Below are positions 22,021 through 29,799 of a stretch of 44,467 nucleotides of DNA, piece after piece. The DNA is from JACDDK01 sp038198445 (GTDB taxonomy: Bacteria; Actinomycetota; Rubrobacteria; Rubrobacterales; Rubrobacteraceae). Position 1 is the stretch's first letter, and the number at the start of each line of letters is the position of its first letter. A program made the position numbers and the translations under genes. Location: the NCBI GenBank assembly GCA_038198445.1, contig JBBPZZ010000123.1, positions 1 through 44,467 of the forward strand, written 5' to 3'. The notes beneath the pieces were generated by a model, which was not told the DNA's origin, ran no database searches, and saw only the letters and a list, made by a program, of their open reading frames with translations.

Positions 22021-22713
22021 TTATGGGCGTTCGCGTCCTGTCTTGGCGCCCCGTGCGCCACCCAAAGCGCCGCCTATGAACGGAACGAGCAGGGCGAGAA
22101 TGCCGGCGCCGGTCAGGATGGTGCCGAGACCCTGGTTGGGGATCTGGCTCTGTGCGCCGCTCGGAAGTTTCGGAAGCGTAATGCCGGAGAGTTGGTCTAT
22201 GAAGCTGGTACCGATTAGCGCTCCGATACCCGCCAGAAGTAGCGTTATCACCAGGGCCAGAAGCGGAACGAAGAGGCCATGCTTGAGACCAGAGCGGCTG
22301 GCGAGGCGACCCGCCACGTAGCCACCGATAATGAAGGCCAGAAGCAACGTTACCAAGAGTCCGACGAGAGCGGCGACGCCGCCCTCGGCTCCGCCCTTGA
22401 CGCCCAGAGAGCCCAGTATAGCGCCGACGATTGCGCCAACGATGCCGCTCAATATAAGACCAGCGCCTAGAGCGGTGAGCCAGCCGAGGATCACGCTGAG
22501 CCAGCTAGTGCCTCTGTCATTGTCTCTGTCAGTAGATGACGCTCTGCTCGAGTCGCGCTCCGCCTCACGCTCCTTTCGGGCGTCCTCTACCCTGCGGGTC
22601 CCAGACCTCTCGCTATCACCGCTACGGTTTGTCGCGCTACGATCTTCAGCGCGCACCTCGTTCTCGTCTACCGGCGGCGCATCTTCGTTACCTCTGCGTT
22701 CTCTATCCGTCAT
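22021..22713 (-). CDS. Multi-pass membrane protein with charged N-terminal tail (YrzE/TIGR04086-like)
   Basis: 230 residues. The first 68 are hydrophilic and rich in Arg, Asp, Glu and Ser (low complexity, probably disordered and cytoplasmic). Five or six membrane segments follow, rich in Gly and Ala: LGWLTALGAGLILSGIVGAI, ALVGLLVTLLLAFIIGGYVA, GLFVPLLALVITLLLAGIGA and a Gly-rich last one. The GGYVAGRLA motif is typical of small bacterial membrane proteins of the TIGR04086 type with unknown function. ATG after GAGGAGG. It sits between PRC-barrel/DUF2382 and the mechanosensitive-like gene, a set likely to serve envelope stress. Confidence 0.68.
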   Translation of the reverse strand: MTDRERRGNEDAPPVDENEVRAEDRSATNRSGDSERSGTRRVEDARKEREAERDSSRASSTDRDNDRGTSWLSVILGWLTALGAGLILSGIVGAIVGAILGSLGVKGGAEGGVAALVGLLVTLLLAFIIGGYVAGRLASRSGLKHGLFVPLLALVITLLLAGIGALIGTSFIDQLSGITLPKLPSGAQSQIPNQGLGTILTGAGILALLVPFIGGALGGARGAKTGRERP

Positions 22714-22806
22714 CTCTGCCTCCTCACTAACCTTTAGCTTTACCGAACACTTTTGAACCCTTCGTCCTTCTGGCCGTCTGTCAGGCTTTTGCCTCCTCGC
22801 ACCGAA

Positions 22807-22840
22807 ACGGGCGCGCCCGGCTTCCGTCGGACACGCCCGT
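22807..22840 (-). terminator. GC-rich hairpin downstream of the PRC-barrel gene
   Basis: ACGGGCG (22807-22813) and CGCCCGT (22834-22840) are inverted repeats around a GC-rich loop. On the minus strand only TTTC follows, so the terminator is weak or partial. Confidence 0.4.
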
Positions 22841-22882
22841 GTTTTGCCGGTACTGTTTAATCAGTAAGACCGGGGGAAACCT

Positions 22883-23794
22883 CTATCGGTTACGCCTCTC
22901 GGTCTCGTCGTCTATGTCGACCTCCTCACGCCTTACGTCTTCCTCGACGACTTCCGTATCCTCGACCACGTCCTTGCGGATACGCAGCTCTTCCTTAACG
23001 ACCGGCTTCTTGTCGACGACGACCTCTTCCTCGGTCACCGGAACCCGGATCTCGTCGTCCCCGATCTCCGCCTCCGAAGCCACACCCTCTTCCACGGGAA
23101 CCCGCTCGACGCTGACCTCTTCGCGCCTGGTGGGAACCTCTATGCTCTCGCGGTCGGTCCTCACGCGCTTGCGGACCTTCATGGCGCCGGCCTCGCGCTC
23201 GCGGGTCCCGGCCCGAAGCTCTTCCTCGGTCCTCTGCACCCGAAGCTCGTCCTCATCTTCCAGGTCGCTGCCGGGCTGATTGACGCCCTCTTGATTGCGG
23301 TCGTGCTCGCGGAACTCGCCGGACTCGGTGTCGCCCATGCTCATGCCGGGGCCAACCGTGCCGGCGGTCTCCGAGCCGGTACTCGCCGCGCCGCTGTGCT
23401 CGTCGTAGTCCTCGTCACCGTAGTAATCGCCGTAGGAACCAGAGCTGGATTCCCTGCCTTCGAGACCGTAGTAGCTGTGGATCTCCTGCTCGAACTCGGG
23501 CGTGATCTCCCGGTCGTCGTCGAAGCTCGGCCCGCTCTTGGCCGTCTCTTTATCTACCGAGGCCATCATGATCTGACGCTCCTCGTCTATCGTCACGAGG
23601 TCCATCGGGAGAATGGTGGACTTGGTACCCAGGAAGCCCATCTTCACGCCGATGTACTCCGGCTGATCACTCTCGTCCAGAAAAAGATCGTCTACCTTAC
23701 CGATCTTGTCGTTGTCGCGATCATAGACCGTGTAGCCCGCGTACCGATCCTCGATGGCGGTAAACCTGTCGCCACGCTCTTCAAATTCCGTCAT
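22883..23794 (-). CDS. PRC-barrel plus DUF2382 (YsnF/AvaK) stress protein
   Basis: 303 residues from ATG 23794, set by AAGGAG six bases upstream. Residues 10-80 form a PRC-barrel (YAGYTVYDRDNDKIGKVDDL; EYIGVKMGFLGTKSTILPMD). An acidic, Gly/Ser-rich linker with tandem Tyr-Asp repeats (SYGDYYGDEDYDEH) joins it to DUF2382 at about 175-295, recognised by the repeats EELRAGTREREAGAMKVRKR, VPTRREEVSVERVPVEE and RVPVTEEEVVVDKKPVVKEE. Such proteins are general stress proteins with no known enzymatic activity. A poor SigB-like promoter can be read upstream (GTTTTG at 23904-23899 and GGGTAC near 23882-23877). Confidence 0.88.
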   Translation of the reverse strand: MTEFEERGDRFTAIEDRYAGYTVYDRDNDKIGKVDDLFLDESDQPEYIGVKMGFLGTKSTILPMDLVTIDEERQIMMASVDKETAKSGPSFDDDREITPEFEQEIHSYYGLEGRESSSGSYGDYYGDEDYDEHSGAASTGSETAGTVGPGMSMGDTESGEFREHDRNQEGVNQPGSDLEDEDELRVQRTEEELRAGTREREAGAMKVRKRVRTDRESIEVPTRREEVSVERVPVEEGVASEAEIGDDEIRVPVTEEEVVVDKKPVVKEELRIRKDVVEDTEVVEEDVRREEVDIDDETERRNR

Positions 23795-24076
23795 GAATTC
23801 TCCTTTGCTCGAAAGCTTTACCTGCAACGTCGTCCGCCACGGCTTCTGGATGACCTGGTGGTGAACTGGAACGACCGTACCCCGTAAGTATGTTGGTTCA
23901 AAACGGATTGTGGTGTCGCAAGACACAAACGACTCAGAAAGCCCGTCCGTGAGACTGGCCCATAAACGTAGCTTACATTGGAAGTGGTGCTCCGCGACAC
24001 CAAACTATGGGGCTTCTATACGTCGCGGTCTCGACTCACGTTGCGCGAGAAGCGACTTCGCCGGACGTAGACGATG
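23795..24076. other. Intergenic region upstream of the PRC-barrel gene
   Basis: About 280 bases without a supported gene. It must hold the promoter of the PRC-barrel gene; I read GTTTTG (23904-23899) and GGGTAC, 16 bases apart, a possible but slightly long SigB-type spacing. No repeats or hairpins stand out before 24077. Confidence 0.4.
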
Positions 24077-24116
24077 GATGCCGGCAATACCTTCTTGATG
24101 CCGGCAATACCTTCTT
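24077..24116. repeat. Perfect tandem duplication of 20 bp
   Basis: GATGCCGGCAATACCTTCTT occurs at 24077-24096 and again at 24097-24116. The second copy ends on the first base (T24116) of the TTA that is the stop codon of the downstream-coordinate minus-strand gene. It could be replication slippage or a mini-repeat; a single copy contains the small palindrome GCCGGC. Confidence 0.75.
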
Positions 24117-24691
24117 TAGCCTCGGAAGATATCTTCCTTGTCGCGAGCATCGGTCTTCTCTGGGTCCAGGTCGAAGCGGGGTTTCCGCATCTCCCGCTCC
24201 GCCCTCTCGCAGAGGACTTCGATGGCCCCGGAGACCGGCTTTAGATAGTATGATTCGCCGTGGAAGAGGATGGCGTCCTTCTCGGCGTCGTAGCCGCGGA
24301 AGCGGTCTCCCCCTTTTGTTTCGGCTAGTACGTCCAGGGGTTCGGTGTAAGAGTCGAAGTACCTGTGTTGCTCGGATGTCTCGTACCAGTTCTCAAGACG
24401 TTCGTCGAACCTGGCGAAATATTCGACGTATGTCCTGGATCTGAGCGGAGAGTCCTCGTCTATATCGAGGCTTCTCCTTAATTCCGCGCCACGTTCGGAG
24501 TGTTGCTCGTCTGGGGGCCAGAGGAGACGGGAGATCCTTCCAATGGCGACGAGCAGGTTCTGGATCGAGAACCAGAATAGCTTGCCGTCGCTGTTGGCGT
24601 TCGCCTCCTCGATGTCTTGAAGGGCGATCATCGCGAACTGGCACTGTCGCTCGACCTCTCTCTGAAACTGCCTGAGCAAGAAAATCTCCAC
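24116..24691 (-). CDS. Unknown helical protein, 191 aa
   Basis: GTG 24691 is preceded by AAGGAG seven bases upstream. The N-terminal 80 residues are strongly helical with aromatic residues (VERQCQFAMIALQDIEEANA; LFWFSIQNLLVAIGRISRLL), reminiscent of HEPN-like helical bundles, but the RNase motif Rx4-6H is not evident. The C-terminal half has beta character (AILFHGESYYLKPVSGAIEV) and ends in a charged tail. No signal peptide. It follows the Crp-like gene by 93 bases on the same strand and may be its co-transcribed partner. I do not recognise a family. Confidence 0.65.
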   Translation of the reverse strand: MEIFLLRQFQREVERQCQFAMIALQDIEEANANSDGKLFWFSIQNLLVAIGRISRLLWPPDEQHSERGAELRRSLDIDEDSPLRSRTYVEYFARFDERLENWYETSEQHRYFDSYTEPLDVLAETKGGDRFRGYDAEKDAILFHGESYYLKPVSGAIEVLCERAEREMRKPRFDLDPEKTDARDKEDIFRG

Positions 24692-24784
24692 GCGCTTACT
24701 CCTTCTCTATTTCAGTATCGTCTCGATGTAGCGGACCTGTCCCTGGGCGTTGGCGTAACCGGATTCCGGCGCTGGCGGAAAGGC

Positions 24785-25561
24785 TCATACTTCCTGGCGC
24801 GAGGTGTTTTCCGCGGCCCTTTCGAGGGCTTCGATATCCTCGACGCATATATAACGGCGTCTCATTTCCACGGCTCCTATTTCCCTGAGCATGGCGAACG
24901 CACGTGTTACGGCCTCCCGGTTCGCGCCGATCATGGTACCCAACTGCTGGTGGGTGTAGCGGGTGGGTATCTTGTATCCCGCGCTGGTCCTTATGCCCTG
25001 GGTCTCAATGAGCAGACAGATAAGGCTCGCGAGTCTGGCGGGGACTTTCTTGAGGGCGAGGTCCTCCAGGCGGATCTCGTAGGCGTTCAGGCGGTTGCTC
25101 AACAGATGTATCAATTGCAGACCGACTCGGGGCTTCTCCATAATGAGGCGCTCCACGTCGGCGCGGCACATGGCCGCGACGCTTGAAGGCTCTATGGCCT
25201 GGGCGTAGGCGTTCCGCAACCGCTGCGCCGTGATCGACATCTCCCCGAATACCGTCCCACTCTCCAATACCGCCAGCGTAAACTCGCGTCCCTGCGGGTT
25301 CTTCTTGAACAGCCGCACCCGCCCGGATTTGAGTATGAAGAGTGTCTCGCCGAGGTCCATCGGCATGAAGAAAGTTTCGCCGGCCCCGATACTGGTCTCC
25401 AGACGGTTCCAGTTGATCTCCTCTATCTCCTCCCGCGAGAGTGGCTCGAAGATGTCCACCATCGAGAGGAGCCGTATGTCCTCCTCGGCGGAACCCCTCT
25501 TGAGCTTCTCGGGATCTACCACGTCCCGGTCCAGGCTGGATCTTCCGATATTAGTTGCCAT
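24785..25561 (-). CDS. Crp/Fnr-family transcription regulator
   Basis: 258 residues from ATG 25561, set by AGGAG upstream; longer starts lack one. The cyclic-nucleotide-binding-like barrel spans about 45-150 (SIGAGETFFMPMDLGETLFI; GEMSITAQRLRNAYAQAIEP), followed by the long dimer helix and a Crp-type winged HTH (YTHQQLGTMIGANREAVTRA; MLREIGAVEMRRRYICVEDI). The cysteine set for an Fnr iron-sulfur cluster is missing, and the Arg/Ser pair that contacts cAMP phosphate is not in the usual place, so the effector is open. It is divergent from the HTH-MEDS regulator with a palindrome in between. The frame runs on for 25 codons after its TGA, which may be chance. Confidence 0.88.
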   Translation of the reverse strand: MATNIGRSSLDRDVVDPEKLKRGSAEEDIRLLSMVDIFEPLSREEIEEINWNRLETSIGAGETFFMPMDLGETLFILKSGRVRLFKKNPQGREFTLAVLESGTVFGEMSITAQRLRNAYAQAIEPSSVAAMCRADVERLIMEKPRVGLQLIHLLSNRLNAYEIRLEDLALKKVPARLASLICLLIETQGIRTSAGYKIPTRYTHQQLGTMIGANREAVTRAFAMLREIGAVEMRRRYICVEDIEALERAAENTSRQEV

Positions 25562-25687
25562 CTCGACTCCTAAGGCTTTTAGAAGTTGTTTGATCGACGA
25601 ACCGCGGTGCCCTTCTCGACCGAGCAAATGTGTCACTAAGCACAGTTCTATCAGACCTCATACTTTATATAGCTTAAACTGTAAGTC

Positions 25688-25705
25688 GTGTACAGTAAAG
25701 TACAC
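25688..25705. promoter_or_regulatory. Palindrome GTGTAC-N6-GTACAC between two divergent regulator genes
   Basis: Perfect 6-bp arms with a six-base AT-rich spacer (AGTAAA), the same geometry as Crp-family operators (TGTGA-N6-TCACA). It lies 127 bases upstream of the Crp-like start and 45 bases before the start of the HTH-MEDS gene, in an AT-rich stretch unlike its surroundings. Either regulator may bind it. Confidence 0.55.
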
Positions 25706-25749
25706 AAAAGTATGTAGAAGGACGAGGTTTTCAGATAGCTGTCAGGAAC

Positions 25750-26487
25750 TTGGAGGACAATCTTCTAAGCGTCGCGGAGGTGGCTGGTTACCTGGGAGTG
25801 AACCAGGTGACCGTATACCGCTGGTGCCGCGAGGGGCGTCTGCCGTGTATGAAGATGGGCAAGTCCTGGCGCATCCGGAGCGCGGCGCTCGATGACTTTC
25901 TGCATCAGCGGGAGCATGCCCGGACGCTCGCGGGACAGTTACGCTCGTTCCTGACGGTGCCGGATAACGTGATCGGGGTCGCCCAGACGCCTGGGCTGCT
26001 GCATCGCCTGGATACGGCGTTTTTTCAGGTGGCCGAGGCCCGCGGCGGGGCGATGGTCAAGTTCCACGGCGGCGAGCCGGCTGGCGAGGACGAGATGCGG
26101 GACAACTTCGAGCGCAACGGGCTGGAGGTTACGAGGCTGGAGGAGGAGGGCCGCTTCCGCTTCAGCGCCGAGACGAAGCCTCTCGAAGGACGCGAGGACG
26201 ACCTGCGGCGCGTACTGTCCGAGGAGATGGACGGCGGACGAAGCCTCTGGGTCACCTTCGATTGGATGGAGGAGATAGACCTCGGGGTGGCGCTAGAGCA
26301 GCAAGAGCAACTCACGAAGTTCGTCGATTCCAGGCAACTTGTCGTCAAGACGGCCGTGATGCAAGAAGTAATCGACGGGTGGCCGCCGGAGATGCGCCGT
26401 TACGCGCAGGTGCTGCATTCCGGGATGGTCTGGATCTCGGAGGCCGGTCTCTCGTTGAGCCGGGTTACGCCGCTGCCGCCCGGCTAA
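25750..26487 (+). CDS. Excisionase-type HTH fused to a MEDS/DcmR-like sensory domain
   Basis: 245 residues. Residues 5-50 are an HTH_17 domain (LLSVAEVAGYLGVNQVTVYR; GRLPCMKMGKSWRIRSAALD). Residues about 70-240 resemble the MEDS domain first named in the dichloromethane regulator DcmR: DNVIGVAQTPGLLHRLDTAF, EMRDNFERNGLEVTRLEEEG, RSLWVTFDWMEEID, LVVKTAVMQEVID and a final strand. These act as small-molecule or redox sensory regulators. Walker-like residues are absent. TTG start with AGGA close upstream; no ATG or GTG is available nearby. It is divergent from a Crp-like gene and followed by a 57-residue ORF. Confidence 0.7.
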   Translation: MEDNLLSVAEVAGYLGVNQVTVYRWCREGRLPCMKMGKSWRIRSAALDDFLHQREHARTLAGQLRSFLTVPDNVIGVAQTPGLLHRLDTAFFQVAEARGGAMVKFHGGEPAGEDEMRDNFERNGLEVTRLEEEGRFRFSAETKPLEGREDDLRRVLSEEMDGGRSLWVTFDWMEEIDLGVALEQQEQLTKFVDSRQLVVKTAVMQEVIDGWPPEMRRYAQVLHSGMVWISEAGLSLSRVTPLPPG

Positions 26488-26565
26488 AGTTTGAGCGGGT
26501 TCGAAACGATATTAAGCACTAAGTGGGCAAGTGTGCAAAGGAAGGTTACGAGGAAGGTGAGACCA

Positions 26566-26739
26566 GTGGACAATTTGGCGGCGATGGAGTGGGTGGAAAA
26601 ATCCCTCGAATACTCCCGCGATGGAGGGCCGTCGAGTATCGAGGGTCTCCTGAAGGCGGTGCGGGAGGAGATACTGTTCGAGATAGAGATCGCCGAAAGC
26701 GGATGGCCGGAGACGCGCGCGGACGATCAACAGCGGTAG
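26566..26739 (+). CDS. 57-aa unknown acidic protein
   Basis: GTG 26566 with AGGAAGG eight bases upstream. Sequence AAMEWVEKSLEYSRDGG, then SSIEGLLKAVREEILFEIEI predicts two amphipathic helices, no membrane segment. It stands 78 bases after the HTH-MEDS gene on the same strand and converges on the hemolysin III gene. The clear ribosome site and helical composition favour a true small protein; no family is recognised. Confidence 0.5.
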   Translation: MDNLAAMEWVEKSLEYSRDGGPSSIEGLLKAVREEILFEIEIAESGWPETRADDQQR

Positions 26740-26771
26740 CCGATATTATCTCCGCGCTTACGCATCCGCGC

Positions 26772-27446
26772 TTACACGACTGGCGGAAGCACGGAGCGCG
26801 AGACGGCGAGGTAGTGGCAGATGCTGCCCGCTATAACGAAGGCGTGCCAGACAGCATGGGAGTAAGGGACACGCCTGTTGTGGTAAAAGACCGTACCGGC
26901 CGTGTAAGCGACGCCACCGGCCAGGAGCCAGGAGATCGCCGCTCCAGGCACGGCTTCTATCATGGGCTTCACCGCGACCACGCATAGCCAGCCCATCAGC
27001 ACGTACACCAATGTCGACAGGACGTTTAGACGTCCGGTAAAGAACACCTTGAAGACGATTCCGAACGCCGCCAGACTCCACACCAGCCCGAAGAGCGTCC
27101 AGCCCCAGCCTCCGCTCATGTTTCGCATGCTTACCAGCGTGAACGGCGTATAAGTACCCGCGATTAGCAGGTAGATGGCGCAATGGTCCACGACGCGCAG
27201 GACACGCTTCGCCTCTGGGCGCCGCGACAGGTGATAGAGGGTCGAAGCCGCGTAGAGCGCCACGAGCGTAGCCCCATAGACACCGGAGCTAAAGATACTC
27301 CAGGCATCGCCTCCGAACGAGGTGAAGACTACGAGCGTGATGGCCCCCGCCACGCTGGCCGCCAGCCCGGCGGCGTGCGTAACGCTGTTGGCGAGCTCCT
27401 CCGCCGGTGTGTAACGTTCCTCCGAGTCCGGCGGTCCGTCCCGCAT
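26772..27446 (-). CDS. Hemolysin III / PAQR-family membrane protein
   Basis: 224 residues with seven predicted membrane segments. Family marks are EELANSVTHAAGLAASVAGA at the N-terminus, ASTLYHL with the conserved Ser and His of the metal site, VDHCAIYLLIAGTYTPF, and HAVWHAFVIAGSICHYLAV, which carries the second His pair. PAQR/HlyIII proteins bind zinc in the membrane and probably hydrolyse lipid amides (ceramidase-like); haemolysis is historical. ATG after GAAGGAAGAGAT. Its gene ends in a short duplicated segment, CCGCGCTTAC, at about 26752-26774. Confidence 0.88.
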   Translation of the reverse strand: MRDGPPDSEERYTPAEELANSVTHAAGLAASVAGAITLVVFTSFGGDAWSIFSSGVYGATLVALYAASTLYHLSRRPEAKRVLRVVDHCAIYLLIAGTYTPFTLVSMRNMSGGWGWTLFGLVWSLAAFGIVFKVFFTGRLNVLSTLVYVLMGWLCVVAVKPMIEAVPGAAISWLLAGGVAYTAGTVFYHNRRVPYSHAVWHAFVIAGSICHYLAVSRSVLPPVV

Positions 27447-27613
27447 ATCTCTTCCTTCTCCCGTCTCGTCCCGCTTCGCGATCGCTCCAGGCGAAAACCC
27501 AGACTACCACGGTTAAGCCATTAACAGCGGAATTTCGACCGGTGGCGGATAATAAAAGAGATCAAAGATCCAGTATCTACAGTCCGGTAGAGTGGGCGGA
27601 GAAGGAGTGGAGT

Positions 27614-27751
27614 TTGACATCAGAGCTCTGGCAGTTCGCAGGGGTCATGGGAGTGTTCTTGATCGTCGGAATACTGTGGATGTACATCATCTTCCTCCCT
27701 GGCCGCACGCTCGAACGGTGGGAGGACCAGCGCCCCGGACGACGGGATTAG
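27614..27751 (+). CDS. 45-aa single-pass membrane protein
   Basis: TTG 27614 follows AAGGAG by six bases, which decides this start over longer ones. The product is MTSELWQFAGVMGVFLIVGI, then LWMYIIFLPGRTLERWEDQR and a short basic tail: a short outside stretch, one membrane helix with the positive side cytoplasmic. Such small membrane proteins often modulate a larger membrane partner; the nearest is hemolysin III, transcribed divergently. Its last four bases overlap the stop of the convergent 139-residue gene. Function unknown. Confidence 0.6.
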   Translation: MTSELWQFAGVMGVFLIVGILWMYIIFLPGRTLERWEDQRPGRRD

Positions 27752-28167
27752 CCGGAACTCCAGTGTCCGGACCAGATCGCCTTTTCCTGCCGGCTCTCCA
27801 CCGCCTCGTCTAAAAACTCATCAAGGGTCTTACCGGCCGCTCCATCTTCATAGGTTTCGAGGACTTCGTCGAACTCCAGGATGTAGTCCCTCGTGGGAAC
27901 CTCGCTCAGGAAATTAGCCGCCTCTTCCGCCGGCAGGTCCTCGCGTTCGGCGAACTCTCTGACCACGGTGTTCATCAGGGACATGAGGAAGCGTTGCGGG
28001 TCTTCTCCGCTGGCCGCCCCGGACTGATCCTCGAACTGGCGGCCGAAAATCATGGCGGCGACAACGATGCGGCGGCGGTCATCGGGCCGTCTGTCGCCCC
28101 AGGCCCGGCGCATTGTCTCCTCCCGAAGCTCGCCGAGATAAGCGCGGGCTGCATCCGGTTTGCTCAA
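27748..28167 (-). CDS. Unknown soluble helical protein, 139 aa
   Basis: TTG 28167 with GGAG seven bases upstream. The protein is helical throughout (PDAARAYLGELREETMRRAW; DPQRFLMSLMNTVVREFAER) with an acidic middle and ends in AIWSGHWSSG. No cysteines, signal peptide or membrane segment. I recognise no family. It is monocistronic, converging on the 45-residue membrane protein gene. Confidence 0.65.
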   Translation of the reverse strand: MSKPDAARAYLGELREETMRRAWGDRRPDDRRRIVVAAMIFGRQFEDQSGAASGEDPQRFLMSLMNTVVREFAEREDLPAEEAANFLSEVPTRDYILEFDEVLETYEDGAAGKTLDEFLDEAVESRQEKAIWSGHWSSG

Positions 28168-28332
28168 CGGGCGTCTCCGTTCATATCGGGGCGTATGAAA
28201 CTATGTTATCACCGTAGCTGGTGTGTCCGGCGCGGCGGTAATTAGACTGATGGCACTAAAGTCATTCGCCTTTCGGGACGATAATGCTCATGGTTAGCGT
28301 TGACTGTCTCAGCGGCGTAAGATTCGAGGAGC

Positions 28333-29778
28333 TTGGATAGATACAGCATTGCTGGCAAGATCGTCGGTTCCGTGGGCCTGGTCTTGGCCGGAGCCTCCGT
28401 TGGCGCGATCTCTGGCGGGCACTTCGGGATTCGGCGGGATGAGCCGGAGATTCCACGGGACGTAGAGAAACCGCGTCTCGGCGAGTTGGAGCTTCGCGCT
28501 GTTTTCGAGTATACGGCCGCCGGCCTGGCGGTCCTCGGTGCGGATGGAAAGGTTATCGAGAGCAACCCCGCGCTGCGAGAGATGCTGGGCTATGGCGCGG
28601 AGGAGCTTTACGGCATGTCCCTCGCCGCGTTCGCCCATCCAGAGGACGCAGCGGATGAGTTGATGGTCCCCGGCCGCCTCGCCGGGTCTGGGAGATATCA
28701 CTACCAGGCCGAGAAGCGCTATGTAAGGAAAGATGGCGAGGTATTCTGGGCCCAGGTTACGGTCTCATTGCCGCGCAGCCCTGGCGGCGGGCCGAACACC
28801 GCCGTCCTCATGGTGGAGGACGTAGACCGCAGAAAGCTGGTGGAAGAGGCGTTAAAAGAGAGCGAACTGCGCTTCCGGCAGCTCTTCGAGAACTCCACGG
28901 ACTCGCTATTCGTACACGACCAGCAAGGACGTCTGGTGGACTGCAACGCCCAGGCGTGTAAGACTCTCGGCTACACGCGGGAGGAGTTGCTCGCTCTTTC
29001 GGTCGGGGACATCACGATGGTCATGCTTACCGAAGAAGACAAACAGAGGAAGGAGGGAGACACGCTCTGGGAGCGTGTTCTGGCGGCGGAGCCGGGTGCC
29101 TTCGTGGGTATCGAGCGGAACGAGCTGCGGCGCAAAGATGGAAGCATCTTCCCGGTGGAGGTAGGCGTGGGCGCCATAGATTACAAGGGGCGGCGTTTGA
29201 TCTTTGCCGCGGCCCGCGACATTACCGAGCGTCAGGACCTGGAGAACAGACTCTCTCACCAGGCATTTCATGACTTCCTCACCGGACTGCCTAATAGGGC
29301 GCTGTTTATGGATCGCCTGGAACATGCTCTGGCTCGCAGGGAGCCAGGTGAAAGCTACATAGCGGTGCTGTTCCTGGACATAGACAACTTCAAGACTATC
29401 AACGACACATACGGACACGAGGTAGGAGACCACGTCCTGACGGAGATAGGCCGGCGTCTCGTTTCGTGCGTGAGGGCTGGCGATACGGTGGCTCGTCTGG
29501 CGGGCGATGAATTCACCCTGTTGCTGGAAGGGATCAAAGACAAGCAAGAGGCGGCTCTGGTGGCGGAACGTATAGAACAGGAGATCCGTGAACCGCTGGG
29601 GATCGACGGGCACGACCTCTTTATTACGGCGAGCGTTGGTATTATGTTCAGAGCGACCAGTGAAGGAGATCCAGGAAGGATCGTGCATGATGCGGATTCC
29701 GCGATGTACGAGGCGAAGAGGAGAGGCAAGAATCGCTACGAGTTTCACGGCCCGCGGGTTGCCCCTCGTACCGGGTGA
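28333..29778 (+). CDS. PAS-PAS-GGDEF diguanylate cyclase
   Basis: 481 residues. A hydrophobic N-terminus (IVGSVGLVLAGASVGAIS) may anchor it. Two PAS domains follow at about 50-165 (FEYTAAGLAVLGADGKVIES; RRKLVEEALK linker) and 175-300 (FENSTDSLFVHDQQGRLVDC; EVGVGAIDYKGRRLIFAAAR). The cyclase domain, residues about 310-470, has FHDFLTGLPNRALFMDRLEH, LDIDNFKTINDTYGHEVGD, and the active-site loop as AGDEF rather than GGDEF, a common active variant. The allosteric I-site RAGD lies exactly five residues before it. It should make cyclic di-GMP from two GTP under feedback control. No EAL domain. TTG start with GAGGAG almost touching; start uncertain. Confidence 0.88.
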   Translation: MDRYSIAGKIVGSVGLVLAGASVGAISGGHFGIRRDEPEIPRDVEKPRLGELELRAVFEYTAAGLAVLGADGKVIESNPALREMLGYGAEELYGMSLAAFAHPEDAADELMVPGRLAGSGRYHYQAEKRYVRKDGEVFWAQVTVSLPRSPGGGPNTAVLMVEDVDRRKLVEEALKESELRFRQLFENSTDSLFVHDQQGRLVDCNAQACKTLGYTREELLALSVGDITMVMLTEEDKQRKEGDTLWERVLAAEPGAFVGIERNELRRKDGSIFPVEVGVGAIDYKGRRLIFAAARDITERQDLENRLSHQAFHDFLTGLPNRALFMDRLEHALARREPGESYIAVLFLDIDNFKTINDTYGHEVGDHVLTEIGRRLVSCVRAGDTVARLAGDEFTLLLEGIKDKQEAALVAERIEQEIREPLGIDGHDLFITASVGIMFRATSEGDPGRIVHDADSAMYEAKRRGKNRYEFHGPRVAPRTG

Positions 29779-29799
29779 GGAGGCGGGTCTCTGACGGGC

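Noticed and set aside
24692..24784. 25-codon in-phase continuation after the Crp-like TGA
   Set aside because: Protein-like to the eye, but a stop-free run of this length is expected by chance at this GC content.
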